Assembly: GCF_902493135.1 (NCBI RefSeq)
Contig: NZ_CABUOD010000063.1
Coordinates: 1 to 15,558, forward strand
Length of the DNA: 15,558 nt
Source: an uncultured Parabacteroides sp.
Lineage (GTDB): Bacteria; Bacteroidota; Bacteroidia; Bacteroidales; Tannerellaceae
Direction: 5' to 3'
Made by a program: the position numbers and the translations under genes. The notes under the pieces are model-generated. The model had not been told where the DNA came from. It saw only the letters and a list, made by a program, of their open reading frames with translations, and did not search any database. This document shows positions 1 through 7,221 of this stretch, piece after piece (the first letter of the stretch is position 1; every line of letters begins with the position of its first letter).

Positions 1-5
1 AGGAT

Positions 6-77
6 GGCCCGTTCGTCTATCGGTTAGGACGCAAGATTTTCATTCTTGAAAGGGGGGTTCGATTCCCCCACGGGCTA
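6..77 (+). tRNA. tRNA-Glu (anticodon TTC)
   Basis: A full cloverleaf can be drawn. The acceptor stem GGCCCGT (6-12) pairs with ACGGGCT (70-76), with one G-T pair at the end. The anticodon stem CAAGA/TCTTG encloses a seven-base loop with anticodon TTC at 39-41. The T arm has five G-C pairs around TTCGATT. The discriminator base is A77. The genomic sequence continues CCT rather than CCA, so the CCA tail would be added after transcription. TTC decodes glutamate GAA/GAG. Confidence 0.96.
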
Positions 78-83
78 CCTTTT

Positions 84-118
84 AAAAAGAGACAAAGTCT
101 AACTTTGTCTCTTTTTTT
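84..118 (+). terminator. Rho-independent terminator after tRNA-Glu
   Basis: A perfect stem of about 14-15 bp (84-98 with 102-116) closes on a three- to five-base loop and runs into a T-tract ending at 118. It lies seven bases after the tRNA and should separate its transcript from gyrB. The A-run on the 5' side makes it potentially bidirectional. Confidence 0.88.
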
Positions 119-180
119 GTTATCCCCCGGCATTTGACTATTTTCACACTATCTATATCATCTAAGTTAATTATTTTCAC

Positions 181-188
181 TATATTTG
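181..188 (+). promoter_or_regulatory. Bacteroidetes -7 box, candidate gyrB promoter
   Basis: TATATTTG matches the Bacteroidetes housekeeping -7 consensus TAnnTTTG and lies about 50 bases before the gyrB ATG. I see no good -33 TTG/TTTG at 19-21 bases upstream, so this rests on the -7 match and position only. Confidence 0.5.
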
Positions 189-239
189 TTAGCTTTTTTA
201 GACAGACAGATAATTACAGATTTTAAACGATAAAGACTC

Positions 240-2195
240 ATGAGTGAAGAAATTAAGAATACTTCTACAGAGTACTCTGCGGATAGTATTCAGGTACTTG
301 AAGGGTTAGAGGCAGTACGTAAAAGACCGTCCATGTATATTGGCGATACCAGCGAGAAAGGTCTCCACCATTTAGTATACGAAGTTGTTGACAACTCTAT
401 TGACGAAGCACTGGCCGGGTATTGTACCCAAGTTGACGTAGTGATAAACGAAGATAACTCCATCTCCGTTACGGACGATGGCCGTGGTATCCCGGTAGAT
501 ATTCATGAGAAAGAAGGCGTGTCAGCACTTGAAGTCGTATTGACCGTTCTCCACGCGGGAGGTAAGTTCGACAAAGGCTCCTACAAGGTTTCGGGAGGTC
601 TGCACGGCGTGGGTGTATCCTGCGTAAACGCACTTTCCACTTACCTGAGAGCGGAGGTACGCCGTGACGGGAAAGTCCACATGCAGGAATTCTCCTGCGG
701 TAAGCCCCTTCATCCCATCGAAGTGATCGGCGAGACAGATGTGACCGGTACCACTATCCTGTTCAAGCCGGACGGAAGCATCTTCTCTGTGACCGAGTAT
801 AAATACGAGATCCTGGCTACCCGTTTGCGCGAGTTGGCATTCCTGAATGCCGGCATCACACTTAGCCTGACAGACAAACGCGTCGTGAAGGAAGACGGCA
901 GCTACAAATCCGAGATATTCCGTTCGGAAGAAGGCTTGAAAGAATTTGTCCGCTACATCGACCGTTCCAAAGAGCAACTGATCCCGGACGTGATCCATAT
1001 CGTTACGGAAAAACAGGGTATTCCGGTCGAAGTCGCCATGACTTACAACACTTCATTCAACGAAAGCGTATTTTCGTATGTAAACGACATCAACACCATA
1101 GAAGGAGGTACGCACCTGGCCGGTTTCCGCCGCGGTTTGACCCGTACGCTGAAAAAATATGCCGACGACTCCAAGTTGCTTGAAAAAGCTAAGGTTGAAA
1201 TCTCCGGCGATGACTTCCGCGAAGGCCTGACAGCGGTCATCTCCATCAAGGTGGCGGAACCGCAGTTCGAAGGTCAGACCAAGACGAAGTTGGGAAACAA
1301 CGAAGTGACCGGCGCCGTAGACATGGCCATCGGCGAAGCATTAGGCTACTACTTGGAAGAACACCCGAAGGAAGCCAAGATAATCGTCGACAAGGTGATC
1401 CTCGCAGCCCAGGCACGCCAGGCAGCCCGTAAAGCCCGCGAACTGGTACAACGCAAATCGCCGATGACAGGTGGCGGACTTCCAGGCAAGCTGGCCGACT
1501 GTTCTTCTAAGGATGCCGCACTTTGCGAGTTGTTCCTCGTCGAAGGGGACTCTGCAGGCGGTACGGCCAAGCAGGGACGCGACCGTAACTTCCAGGCGAT
1601 CCTGCCCCTCCGCGGTAAGATCCTGAACGTCGAAAAGGCGATGGACCACAAGATATTCGAAAGCGAAGAAATCCAGAACATCTTCCGGGCAATGGGGGTT
1701 ACCATCGGCACCGAAGAAGATCCGAAAGAATTGAATCTGAGTAAACTGCGCTATCACAAGGTGATCATCATGACCGATGCCGATGTGGACGGAAGCCACA
1801 TTGCCACCCTGATCCTGACCTTCTTCTTCCGCCGTATGCGTGCGCTGATCGAAAACGGATATGTCTATCTGGCCACTCCTCCCCTCTACCTGTGCAAGAA
1901 AGGCAAAGTGGAAGAATATTGCTGGACCGACCAGCAACGCCAGGCATTCATCGACAAATACGGCGGCGGTAACGAAAACCAGATTCACACACAGCGATAC
2001 AAAGGTTTGGGAGAAATGAACGACCACCAATTGTGGGATACGACCATGAACCCGGAAAACCGTACGCTGAAGCAGATCACGATCGACAGTGCCGCCGAAG
2101 CAGACCAGATATTCGCCATGCTGATGGGGGAAGATGTCGGTCCGCGCCGCGAGTTCATCGAAGAGAATGCGACATACGCAAATATCGACGCGTAA
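240..2195 (+). CDS. gyrB: DNA gyrase subunit B
   Basis: ATPase subunit of DNA gyrase, the cytoplasmic A2B2 type IIA topoisomerase that introduces negative supercoils. The N-terminal GHKL ATPase domain shows the Mg/ATP-binding helix with EVVDN (Asn52), DDGRGIP (79-85), the HAGGKFD lid (105-111) and SGGLHGVG (118-125). The TOPRIM domain has EGDSAGG (435-441), PLRGKILN and the MTDADVDGSH metal site (Asp513, Asp515). QRYKGLGEMN starts at 585. The C-terminus, RREFIEENA and on, is characteristic of GyrB rather than ParE. At 651 residues it is the usual length for Bacteroidales GyrB, lacking the insert of enterobacterial GyrB. The ATG start places the first conserved motif at the normal distance. 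It follows tRNA-Glu and has its own candidate promoter. gyrA is not in the window. Confidence 0.97.
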   Translation: MSEEIKNTSTEYSADSIQVLEGLEAVRKRPSMYIGDTSEKGLHHLVYEVVDNSIDEALAGYCTQVDVVINEDNSISVTDDGRGIPVDIHEKEGVSALEVVLTVLHAGGKFDKGSYKVSGGLHGVGVSCVNALSTYLRAEVRRDGKVHMQEFSCGKPLHPIEVIGETDVTGTTILFKPDGSIFSVTEYKYEILATRLRELAFLNAGITLSLTDKRVVKEDGSYKSEIFRSEEGLKEFVRYIDRSKEQLIPDVIHIVTEKQGIPVEVAMTYNTSFNESVFSYVNDINTIEGGTHLAGFRRGLTRTLKKYADDSKLLEKAKVEISGDDFREGLTAVISIKVAEPQFEGQTKTKLGNNEVTGAVDMAIGEALGYYLEEHPKEAKIIVDKVILAAQARQAARKARELVQRKSPMTGGGLPGKLADCSSKDAALCELFLVEGDSAGGTAKQGRDRNFQAILPLRGKILNVEKAMDHKIFESEEIQNIFRAMGVTIGTEEDPKELNLSKLRYHKVIIMTDADVDGSHIATLILTFFFRRMRALIENGYVYLATPPLYLCKKGKVEEYCWTDQQRQAFIDKYGGGNENQIHTQRYKGLGEMNDHQLWDTTMNPENRTLKQITIDSAAEADQIFAMLMGEDVGPRREFIEENATYANIDA

Positions 2196-2198
2196 AGA

Positions 2199-2288
2199 TG
2201 TATGATTTATAATTTATGATTTATGCACCGATACTAAATCATAAATTATAAATCATAATTCAGAAATCATACATTATAAATCATAAAT
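2199..2288. repeat. AT-only long inverted repeat between gyrB and the C26/M19 gene
   Basis: Arms 2202-2223 and 2235-2256 are perfect 22-bp reverse complements around an 11-base loop. A second pairing, TGTATGATTT (2199-2208) with AAATCATACA (2264-2273), encloses the first, and a further copy of the TTATAAATCATAAAT word sits at 2274-2288, directly before the next ATG. The arms are almost purely A/T, so they form a weak RNA terminator but a good DNA cruciform or protein-binding palindrome. There is no T-tract. Function is unknown; it could be a dispersed intergenic repeat. Confidence 0.8.
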
Positions 2289-2290
2289 AC

Positions 2291-4069
2291 ATGAAGCTCC
2301 GTCGTCCGAATTTAGAGGCCCTCTACAAGGAAGTAGATCATTATATTCCGAAAAAAGAAAGTCTTCAACCTCCCCGTATAGGAATATCCGCCAATCGGAA
2401 AGACGGGCTTTCCTGCATAGCAGAGACATACGTGCAGGCGGTGCTGAAAGCCGGCGGCGCACCGGTCCTGATCCCGGTCATTACGGACATTGAAGCGTTG
2501 ACGGCAATCGTGAACGGGTTGGACGGACTGGTCATGAGCGGCGGTGGCGATATCAACCCGCTTTACATGCAGGAAGAACCGATCCCCGCCCTGCAGGATG
2601 TGGATACCTACCGGGATGAATACGACCTGATATTGCTCCGCTTGGCGACCAACCGCCAGTTGCCGGTGATGGGGATATGCCGCGGCCACCAGATACTGAA
2701 CGTCGCATTCGGCGGCGGCGTATATCAGGATATCCATACCCAGCACAATCAAAAGTTACTGAAACACAGCCAGGCGCTTCCTCGCGAACAGGTTTCCCAT
2801 TCCGTCACGCTGGCCGAAGGTCCCTCGAAGCTCCGCACCATGCTGGACGGTGAAAAAGAACTTTTGGTCAACTCCTTCCATCACCAGGCCATCAAAGAGC
2901 CGGCTCCGGAATTTGTCGCTACGGCGGTAGCTCCCGACGGGATCAACGAAGCGATGGAACATCCGGAAAAAGAAATATTCAGCGTCCAGTGGCATCCCGA
3001 AGCGATGGCCGCCAACAACGACGAACAGATGTTGAAACTTTTCAGGCATCATGTCGAATCGTCCCGTCTGTTCAAAGAGGCCAAACACATCCATCACCGG
3101 AACGTGACGCTCGACTCCCATACCGATACTCCGATGATCTTTCCGGGTGAATTCAACATCGGGTTGAAAGAAGGCGGCAAGGTGAACCTCCCTTTCATGG
3201 AAGAGGGGCTGATAGATGCGGCGATCATGGTCGCCTACATTCCACAGGGACCGAGAGACGATGCTTCACTGCTGAAAGCGACGGACTTCGCCATGAACCG
3301 CCTGCAGGAAATACACCGGCAAATGGAGTTGAACCGTACACGCATGTGTATTGCCTACACGCCGCAGGAAGTCCACGTGCTGAAAGCTGCCGGAAAGAAA
3401 GCGATCATGTTAGGCGTGGAAAACGGATATGCGATAGGCAAGGACATCGAGAATATCACCCGTTTCCGGAAAATGGGAGTTTCCTATATCACTCTCTGCC
3501 ACAACGGGAGCAACGACCTATGCGACTCGGCAAGAGGAGATGCGGAATGGAACGGACTCAGCCCCTTCGGAAAAGAGGTCGTCCGCAAAATGAATGAGAC
3601 AGGGGTATTGGTCGATATCTCGCATGCCGCCGAAAGTACCTTTTATGACGCACTTGAAACAAGCGCCTACCCGATCATCGCCTCCCATTCTTCCGCCCGC
3701 GCCCTCTGCAACCATCCGCGCAACCTGACGGACGAACAACTGAAAGCGCTTGCCGAACAAGGTGGCGTCGCACAGATATGCCTCTACAAAGGATTCATCA
3801 ACGAAGATGCCGAAAAAGCGTCTCTGAGCGATGCGATCCGCCATATCGACCATATCGTGGACCTGATCGGGATCAACCATGTCGGGATCGGCTCCGACTT
3901 CGACGGTGACGGCGAACTGATCGGTTGCCGGGCAAGCAACGAACTGATAAACATCACCATGCGTCTTTTAAAAGAAGGATATACAGAAAACGATATTGCT
4001 AAAATATGGGGAGGCAACCTGCTGCGCGTGATGAACAAAGCGCAATCCGCCCCCGATAACTCCTTATAA
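2291..4069 (+). CDS. Fused C26 gamma-glutamyl hydrolase-like / M19 membrane-dipeptidase-like protein
   Basis: Two hydrolases in one 592-residue chain. Residues about 28-255 are a class I glutamine-amidotransferase fold of peptidase family C26 (PuuD / gamma-Glu-GABA hydrolase type), with nucleophile Cys130 in GICRGHQ and His235/Glu237 in QWHPE. Residues about 272-585 are an M19 (renal dipeptidase) TIM barrel with HTD metal ligands His277/Asp279, Glu377 in GVENG, His445 in DISHA, His466 in ASHSS and Asp536 in GSDFDG. All expected catalytic residues are present in both halves. There is no signal peptide, so a cytoplasmic location is likely. Family knowledge suggests the first domain cleaves gamma-glutamyl amides and the second dipeptides; the actual substrate is not shown. 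The ATG has no clear Shine-Dalgarno, as usual in this phylum. The stop lies 10 bases before the next gene, which suggests an operon. Confidence 0.9.
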   Translation: MKLRRPNLEALYKEVDHYIPKKESLQPPRIGISANRKDGLSCIAETYVQAVLKAGGAPVLIPVITDIEALTAIVNGLDGLVMSGGGDINPLYMQEEPIPALQDVDTYRDEYDLILLRLATNRQLPVMGICRGHQILNVAFGGGVYQDIHTQHNQKLLKHSQALPREQVSHSVTLAEGPSKLRTMLDGEKELLVNSFHHQAIKEPAPEFVATAVAPDGINEAMEHPEKEIFSVQWHPEAMAANNDEQMLKLFRHHVESSRLFKEAKHIHHRNVTLDSHTDTPMIFPGEFNIGLKEGGKVNLPFMEEGLIDAAIMVAYIPQGPRDDASLLKATDFAMNRLQEIHRQMELNRTRMCIAYTPQEVHVLKAAGKKAIMLGVENGYAIGKDIENITRFRKMGVSYITLCHNGSNDLCDSARGDAEWNGLSPFGKEVVRKMNETGVLVDISHAAESTFYDALETSAYPIIASHSSARALCNHPRNLTDEQLKALAEQGGVAQICLYKGFINEDAEKASLSDAIRHIDHIVDLIGINHVGIGSDFDGDGELIGCRASNELINITMRLLKEGYTENDIAKIWGGNLLRVMNKAQSAPDNSL

Positions 4070-4079
4070 ACGACAAGAT

Positions 4080-5078
4080 ATGACTAAACTGATTTTATTA
4101 TTATTCTCCATGGCCCTGTTTTCATGCGGTCAGAAAGGAGCCGGCGAGACAACGGCTCCCGTCACGGAAGTGAAGAAAGCTCCGGCAACAACCGCCCCGT
4201 CGTTTGATGCGGACAGCGCCTATGCTTATGTCGAGAAACAGGTGTCATTCGGTTACCGTGTCCCGAACACGCCGGGTCACAAAGCTTGTGGCGATTACCT
4301 GGCATCCGAGCTGAAACGTTTCGGGGCACAAGTCTACGAACAGGAAGCTACGCTCACGGCATACGACGGGACTCCGTTGGAATCGCGCAACATCATCGGT
4401 TCCTTCAATCCCGACAAAGACAAACGTATCCTGCTTTTCGCCCACTGGGACACGCGTCCTTATTCGGACCACGATCCCGACCCGGCCAACCATAAGAAAC
4501 CGTTGGATGGCGCCGATGACGGGGCAAGCGGCGTAGGCACCCTGTTGGAGATCGCCCGCCAGATAGGAATGAAAGCTCCGAACGTAGGGGTGGACATCAT
4601 CTTCTTCGATGCCGAAGACTACGGGACACCCGAATTTGCCAAAGACAGGTACAACGACACGAGCGACACCTGGTGCCTCGGCAGCCGCTTCTGGGGTAAG
4701 AACCCGCACAAACTGGGCTACAAAGCCAAATTCGGTATCCTGCTCGACATGGTCGGAGCCAAGGATGCGGTCTTTTATAAAGAATATATCTCCATGAAAT
4801 ATGCCGCCCGCTATGTAGACGAAGTGTGGGAAGCGGCCCGTAACTTAGGATACGGCAAATATTTCATCAACGCGAACGGCGGAGGCGTGACGGACGACCA
4901 TGAAGCGGTCATTGAAGAAACCGGCATTCCTTGTCTGGACATCATCAACTATGATCCGAACTCGGACAAAGGTTTCCGCGACCATTGGCATACACAAAAC
5001 GACAACATGGGAAATATAGACAAAAACGTGCTGAAAGCCGTAGGGCAGACAGTACTGGAAGTCGTATATACGAACTGA
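4080..5078 (+). CDS. Glutaminyl-peptide cyclotransferase-like M28 lipoprotein
   Basis: A family M28 zinc enzyme that most resembles the type I glutaminyl cyclases of oral and gut Bacteroidales. These convert N-terminal Gln (or Glu) of exported proteins to pyroglutamate. A short signal peptide ends in a lipobox with Cys16 (LFSC), so the protein is probably an envelope lipoprotein. A low-complexity Ala/Pro/Thr linker leads to the catalytic domain: AHWDTRP (121-127), DGADDGASG (143-151, metal Asp), FFDAEDYG (175-182, catalytic Glu179 and neighbouring acid Asp180), WCLGSRFW (198-205), LLDMVGA (221-227) and DHWHTQND (301-308, metal His304). The 332-residue length fits the family. M28 aminopeptidases share this fold, so aminopeptidase activity is the alternative, but the HWDTRP and FFDAEDYG forms favour the cyclase. 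Gaps of 10 and 30 bases link it to its neighbours. Confidence 0.85.
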   Translation: MTKLILLLFSMALFSCGQKGAGETTAPVTEVKKAPATTAPSFDADSAYAYVEKQVSFGYRVPNTPGHKACGDYLASELKRFGAQVYEQEATLTAYDGTPLESRNIIGSFNPDKDKRILLFAHWDTRPYSDHDPDPANHKKPLDGADDGASGVGTLLEIARQIGMKAPNVGVDIIFFDAEDYGTPEFAKDRYNDTSDTWCLGSRFWGKNPHKLGYKAKFGILLDMVGAKDAVFYKEYISMKYAARYVDEVWEAARNLGYGKYFINANGGGVTDDHEAVIEETGIPCLDIINYDPNSDKGFRDHWHTQNDNMGNIDKNVLKAVGQTVLEVVYTN

Positions 5079-5108
5079 CAATGGATAACTCAAAAAAATC
5101 ATAAGAAG

Positions 5109-5537
5109 ATGAGCATTAATGAACTTCAAGACAACGTCATCGAAGAGTTTGCAGATTTCGACGACTGGATGGACAAGTATGCGTTACTGATAGACTTGGG
5201 TAACTCGCTTCCCCCTTTGGATGAAAAGTACAAAACAGAAAGCAACCTGATCGAAGGTTGCCAAAGCCGTGTCTGGTTGCAGGCGGATTATGCGGATGGC
5301 AAGATCGTGTTCAAAGGCGAGAGTGACGCAGTAATCGTAAAGGGCATCGTCTCTTTGCTGATCAGCATACTCTCCGGTCATACCCCGCAGGAGATACTTG
5401 ATGCCGAACTTTACTTCATTGAAAAGATCGGCCTGAAGGAACACCTCAGCCCTACCCGCTCGAACGGCCTGGTGGCTATGGTCAAGCAGATGCGCATGTA
5501 TGCACTGGCATTCCGCACCAAGGAACAGCAAGGGTAA
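5109..5537 (+). CDS. sufE: Fe-S cluster assembly sulfur acceptor SufE
   Basis: SufE accepts persulfide sulfur from the cysteine desulfurase SufS, stimulates it, and passes sulfur to the SufBCD scaffold in the cytoplasm. The active-site loop LIEGCQSRVWL puts the acceptor cysteine at residue 51, the same position as in the E. coli protein, and the 142-residue length is standard. The downstream segment SDAVIVKGIVSLLISILSG is the usual SufE helical region. It begins 30 bases after the glutaminyl cyclase stop and is probably the last gene of that operon, since the following 60 bases hold several hairpins. The partner sufS is in this window, but about 4.5 kb away on the opposite strand. Confidence 0.95.
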   Translation: MSINELQDNVIEEFADFDDWMDKYALLIDLGNSLPPLDEKYKTESNLIEGCQSRVWLQADYADGKIVFKGESDAVIVKGIVSLLISILSGHTPQEILDAELYFIEKIGLKEHLSPTRSNGLVAMVKQMRMYALAFRTKEQQG

Positions 5538-5561
5538 CCTTCAAAGCATATTAAAAAAGGA

Positions 5562-5658
5562 TGCCTACCGCTCTCCCAAAAGGTAGGCACTTCTTCCGAA
5601 AAAGGTCAGCACCTTTTTACCGACAGCCTATAACCTTTTTATCAATAGGGTATAGGCT
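5562..5658. repeat. Three consecutive hairpins downstream of sufE
   Basis: Three separate inverted repeats follow the sufE stop: TGCCTACC/GGTAGGCA (5562-5569 with 5582-5589), AAAAAGGT/ACCTTTTT (5599-5606 with 5611-5618, loop CAGC) and AGCCTATA/TATAGGCT (5625-5632 with 5651-5658, plus two inner C-G pairs). Each has a perfect 8-bp stem. The middle one resembles a terminator; the others have no T-tract. No gene is seen in the 359-base gap 5538-5896. A 63-codon frame from 5561 begins inside the first hairpin and looks spurious. Confidence 0.75.
5599..5618 (+). terminator. Candidate terminator of the C26/M19-cyclase-sufE operon
   Basis: An eight-base stem with a four-base CAGC loop, whose 3' arm ends in five Ts. 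It is the second of three hairpins and lies about 60 bases after sufE. The T-run is short and part of the stem, so strength is uncertain. Confidence 0.45.
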
Positions 5659-5794
5659 ATATTTTTCACTATTCCCCAAAAAGCGAACAAGGGTTCACAT
5701 ACTTATAAGGTCCTGTATAACAGCCAAATCCTGTGAGCCCTATGAATCCTAAATTAGAAAAACAACCACTGGTCGATAAAAGTAATCTTCTTAT

Positions 5795-5852
5795 CATTAA
5801 TAACGTTTAACTTGAAAAAGCCTTCTACGCTTACTATTTTTCAGTACATTTG
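5795..5852 (+). promoter_or_regulatory. Promoter region of beta-propeller gene 1, with 17-bp upstream element
   Basis: TACATTTG (5845-5852) matches the -7 consensus TAnnTTTG, 44 bases before the ATG. No TTG -33 box is seen 19-21 bases upstream. The 17-mer CATTAATAACGTTTAAC (5795-5811) ends 33 bases before the -7 box and recurs with one difference before the paralogous gene at nearly the same spacing. This suggests an activator site near -50. Confidence 0.55.
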
Positions 5853-5896
5853 CGAATATATAGTAATAGACTGAAATTCAAAATAATGACAATATC

Positions 5897-7060
5897 ATGA
5901 AAAATACAAATACAATTTTAGCCATCCTCTTGCTTGCCATATCCGCTTGCGGGGAAGGAAACAAACAGGCAACCGAAATCATCACGGTAGACGTTAGTAC
6001 CAATTATCCCGAAAAAGAATGGGTCCTTCAAGATATAATGGATGTGGAATATGTCCCTCTCGAAACGACCGACGAGTTCATCACCAAAGGCATTGTAAAA
6101 GCCATCGGCAAAGATGTCCTGTTAGTCACCAACCAAAGCAGCGACGGGGACATTTTCGTCTTTGACAGGAAGAACGGTAAAGGATTGAGAAAAATCAACC
6201 GCATGGGACAGGGCGCAGAAGAATACTCTTATGTCTCCGCCATCGCCCTGGATGAAGAGAAACAAGAAATGTTTGTCTCAGACTATGGAACCCGGAAGAT
6301 AGTGGTTTACGACTTGTCCGGGAACTTCAAAAGAAGTTTCAAGAATGCCGATGCCTCCTACTACAACGATCTATTCAATTATGACCGGAATCATTTGATC
6401 ACATACAAAAGCTATTCGACACCGGAAGAGAACGAGCAGGCATGTCACATACTGATCTCCAAGCAAGACGGCAGCATCGCCCGCGAAATCCGAATCCCTT
6501 ATAAAGAGATGGAAACGCCGGTCGTGACGAAAGATGAATTCATGGTGGTGCCGGAGTTCCACCAGACATACCCGACGCATACGGACTGGATGCTTGTCAA
6601 CACCTCATCCGACACCCTCTACAGTTACTCACCGGACGGCAGCATAAGCCCCCTGATCACACGCACCCCTTCCATACATGCGATGGAAACTAAAATATTC
6701 CTTTTCCCTACCGTCATGACCGACCGCTATTATTTTATGCGGGCCATGAAGAAAGAAGTGAGTTTTAAAACGTTCAAAGGATTCCCAAGTACGGATTTAG
6801 TCTACGACAAGCAGGATAAAACGCTATCCGAATATACCCTCTACAATGCCGACTACTCGAACAAGCAACAGGTCACATTAGGATTAAGTTTCAATGGTAT
6901 TGTCAATCACGAGATCGCAACCTGCCAATCTTTAGAAGCCGCAGGCCTGATCGAAGCCAACGAAAAAGGGCAGCTTCAAGGCAAATTGAAAGAAATCGCC
7001 TCCGGACTGAATGAAGAATCGAATGCCGTAATCATGTTGGTAAAATACAGGGGAAAGTAA
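5897..7060 (+). CDS. 6-bladed beta-propeller lipoprotein, paralog 1
   Basis: A 387-residue envelope protein with a short signal peptide and lipobox Cys18 (AISAC), followed by GEGN; an acidic residue so close to the Cys is compatible with surface export. After the conserved opening ITVDVS, LQDIMDVEYVPLET, the chain contains repeated beta-strand units such as GDIFVFDR, INRMGQG, MFVSDYG and VVYDLSGNFKRSF. These match the Bacteroidales 6-bladed beta-propeller (DUF5128-like) family. The C-terminus LKEIASGLNEESNAVIML is shared with the next gene. No catalytic residues are evident. Family members are common in gut Bacteroidales, often in tandem, and usually have no assigned ligand; a surface binding role is only a guess. 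It is monocistronic or followed by its paralog, which has its own promoter. Confidence 0.85.
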   Translation: MKNTNTILAILLLAISACGEGNKQATEIITVDVSTNYPEKEWVLQDIMDVEYVPLETTDEFITKGIVKAIGKDVLLVTNQSSDGDIFVFDRKNGKGLRKINRMGQGAEEYSYVSAIALDEEKQEMFVSDYGTRKIVVYDLSGNFKRSFKNADASYYNDLFNYDRNHLITYKSYSTPEENEQACHILISKQDGSIAREIRIPYKEMETPVVTKDEFMVVPEFHQTYPTHTDWMLVNTSSDTLYSYSPDGSISPLITRTPSIHAMETKIFLFPTVMTDRYYFMRAMKKEVSFKTFKGFPSTDLVYDKQDKTLSEYTLYNADYSNKQQVTLGLSFNGIVNHEIATCQSLEAAGLIEANEKGQLQGKLKEIASGLNEESNAVIMLVKYRGK

Positions 7061-7083
7061 CTTCCGGTTTCCAATCTTTCGCC

Positions 7084-7140
7084 CATTAACAACGTTTAAC
7101 CAGAGAAGCACCGCTATTCTACTTAATTTAAATAGATTTG
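7084..7140 (+). promoter_or_regulatory. Promoter region of beta-propeller gene 2, with the same upstream element
   Basis: CATTAACAACGTTTAAC (7084-7100) differs from the element at 5795 at one base and is followed 32 bases later by TAGATTTG (7133-7140), a -7 box match. Both promoters continue with GCG just after the -7 box. No -33 TTG is seen. The start at 7222 leaves a leader of about 75 bases. Confidence 0.55.
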
Positions 7141-7221
7141 CGTACAGATAGTAGATTATTATTCAATAAAATAAAACAGTCATCCTATCTAAAGTCTTAT
7201 AAACATCTTAAATCTACAAAT

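Noticed and set aside
522..2030. Long minus-strand frames opposite gyrB (158, 229, 120 codons)
   Set aside because: They are antisense shadows of a highly conserved gene in GC-richer DNA, with no family resemblance.
5561..5752. 63-codon plus-strand ORF after sufE
   Set aside because: It starts within a hairpin, runs through two more, and its translation shows no plausible fold or family pattern.
7138..7221. 28-codon N-terminal extension of the second beta-propeller protein
   Set aside because: It begins with TTG inside the -7 promoter box and would bury the lipoprotein signal peptide that starts at ATG 7222.
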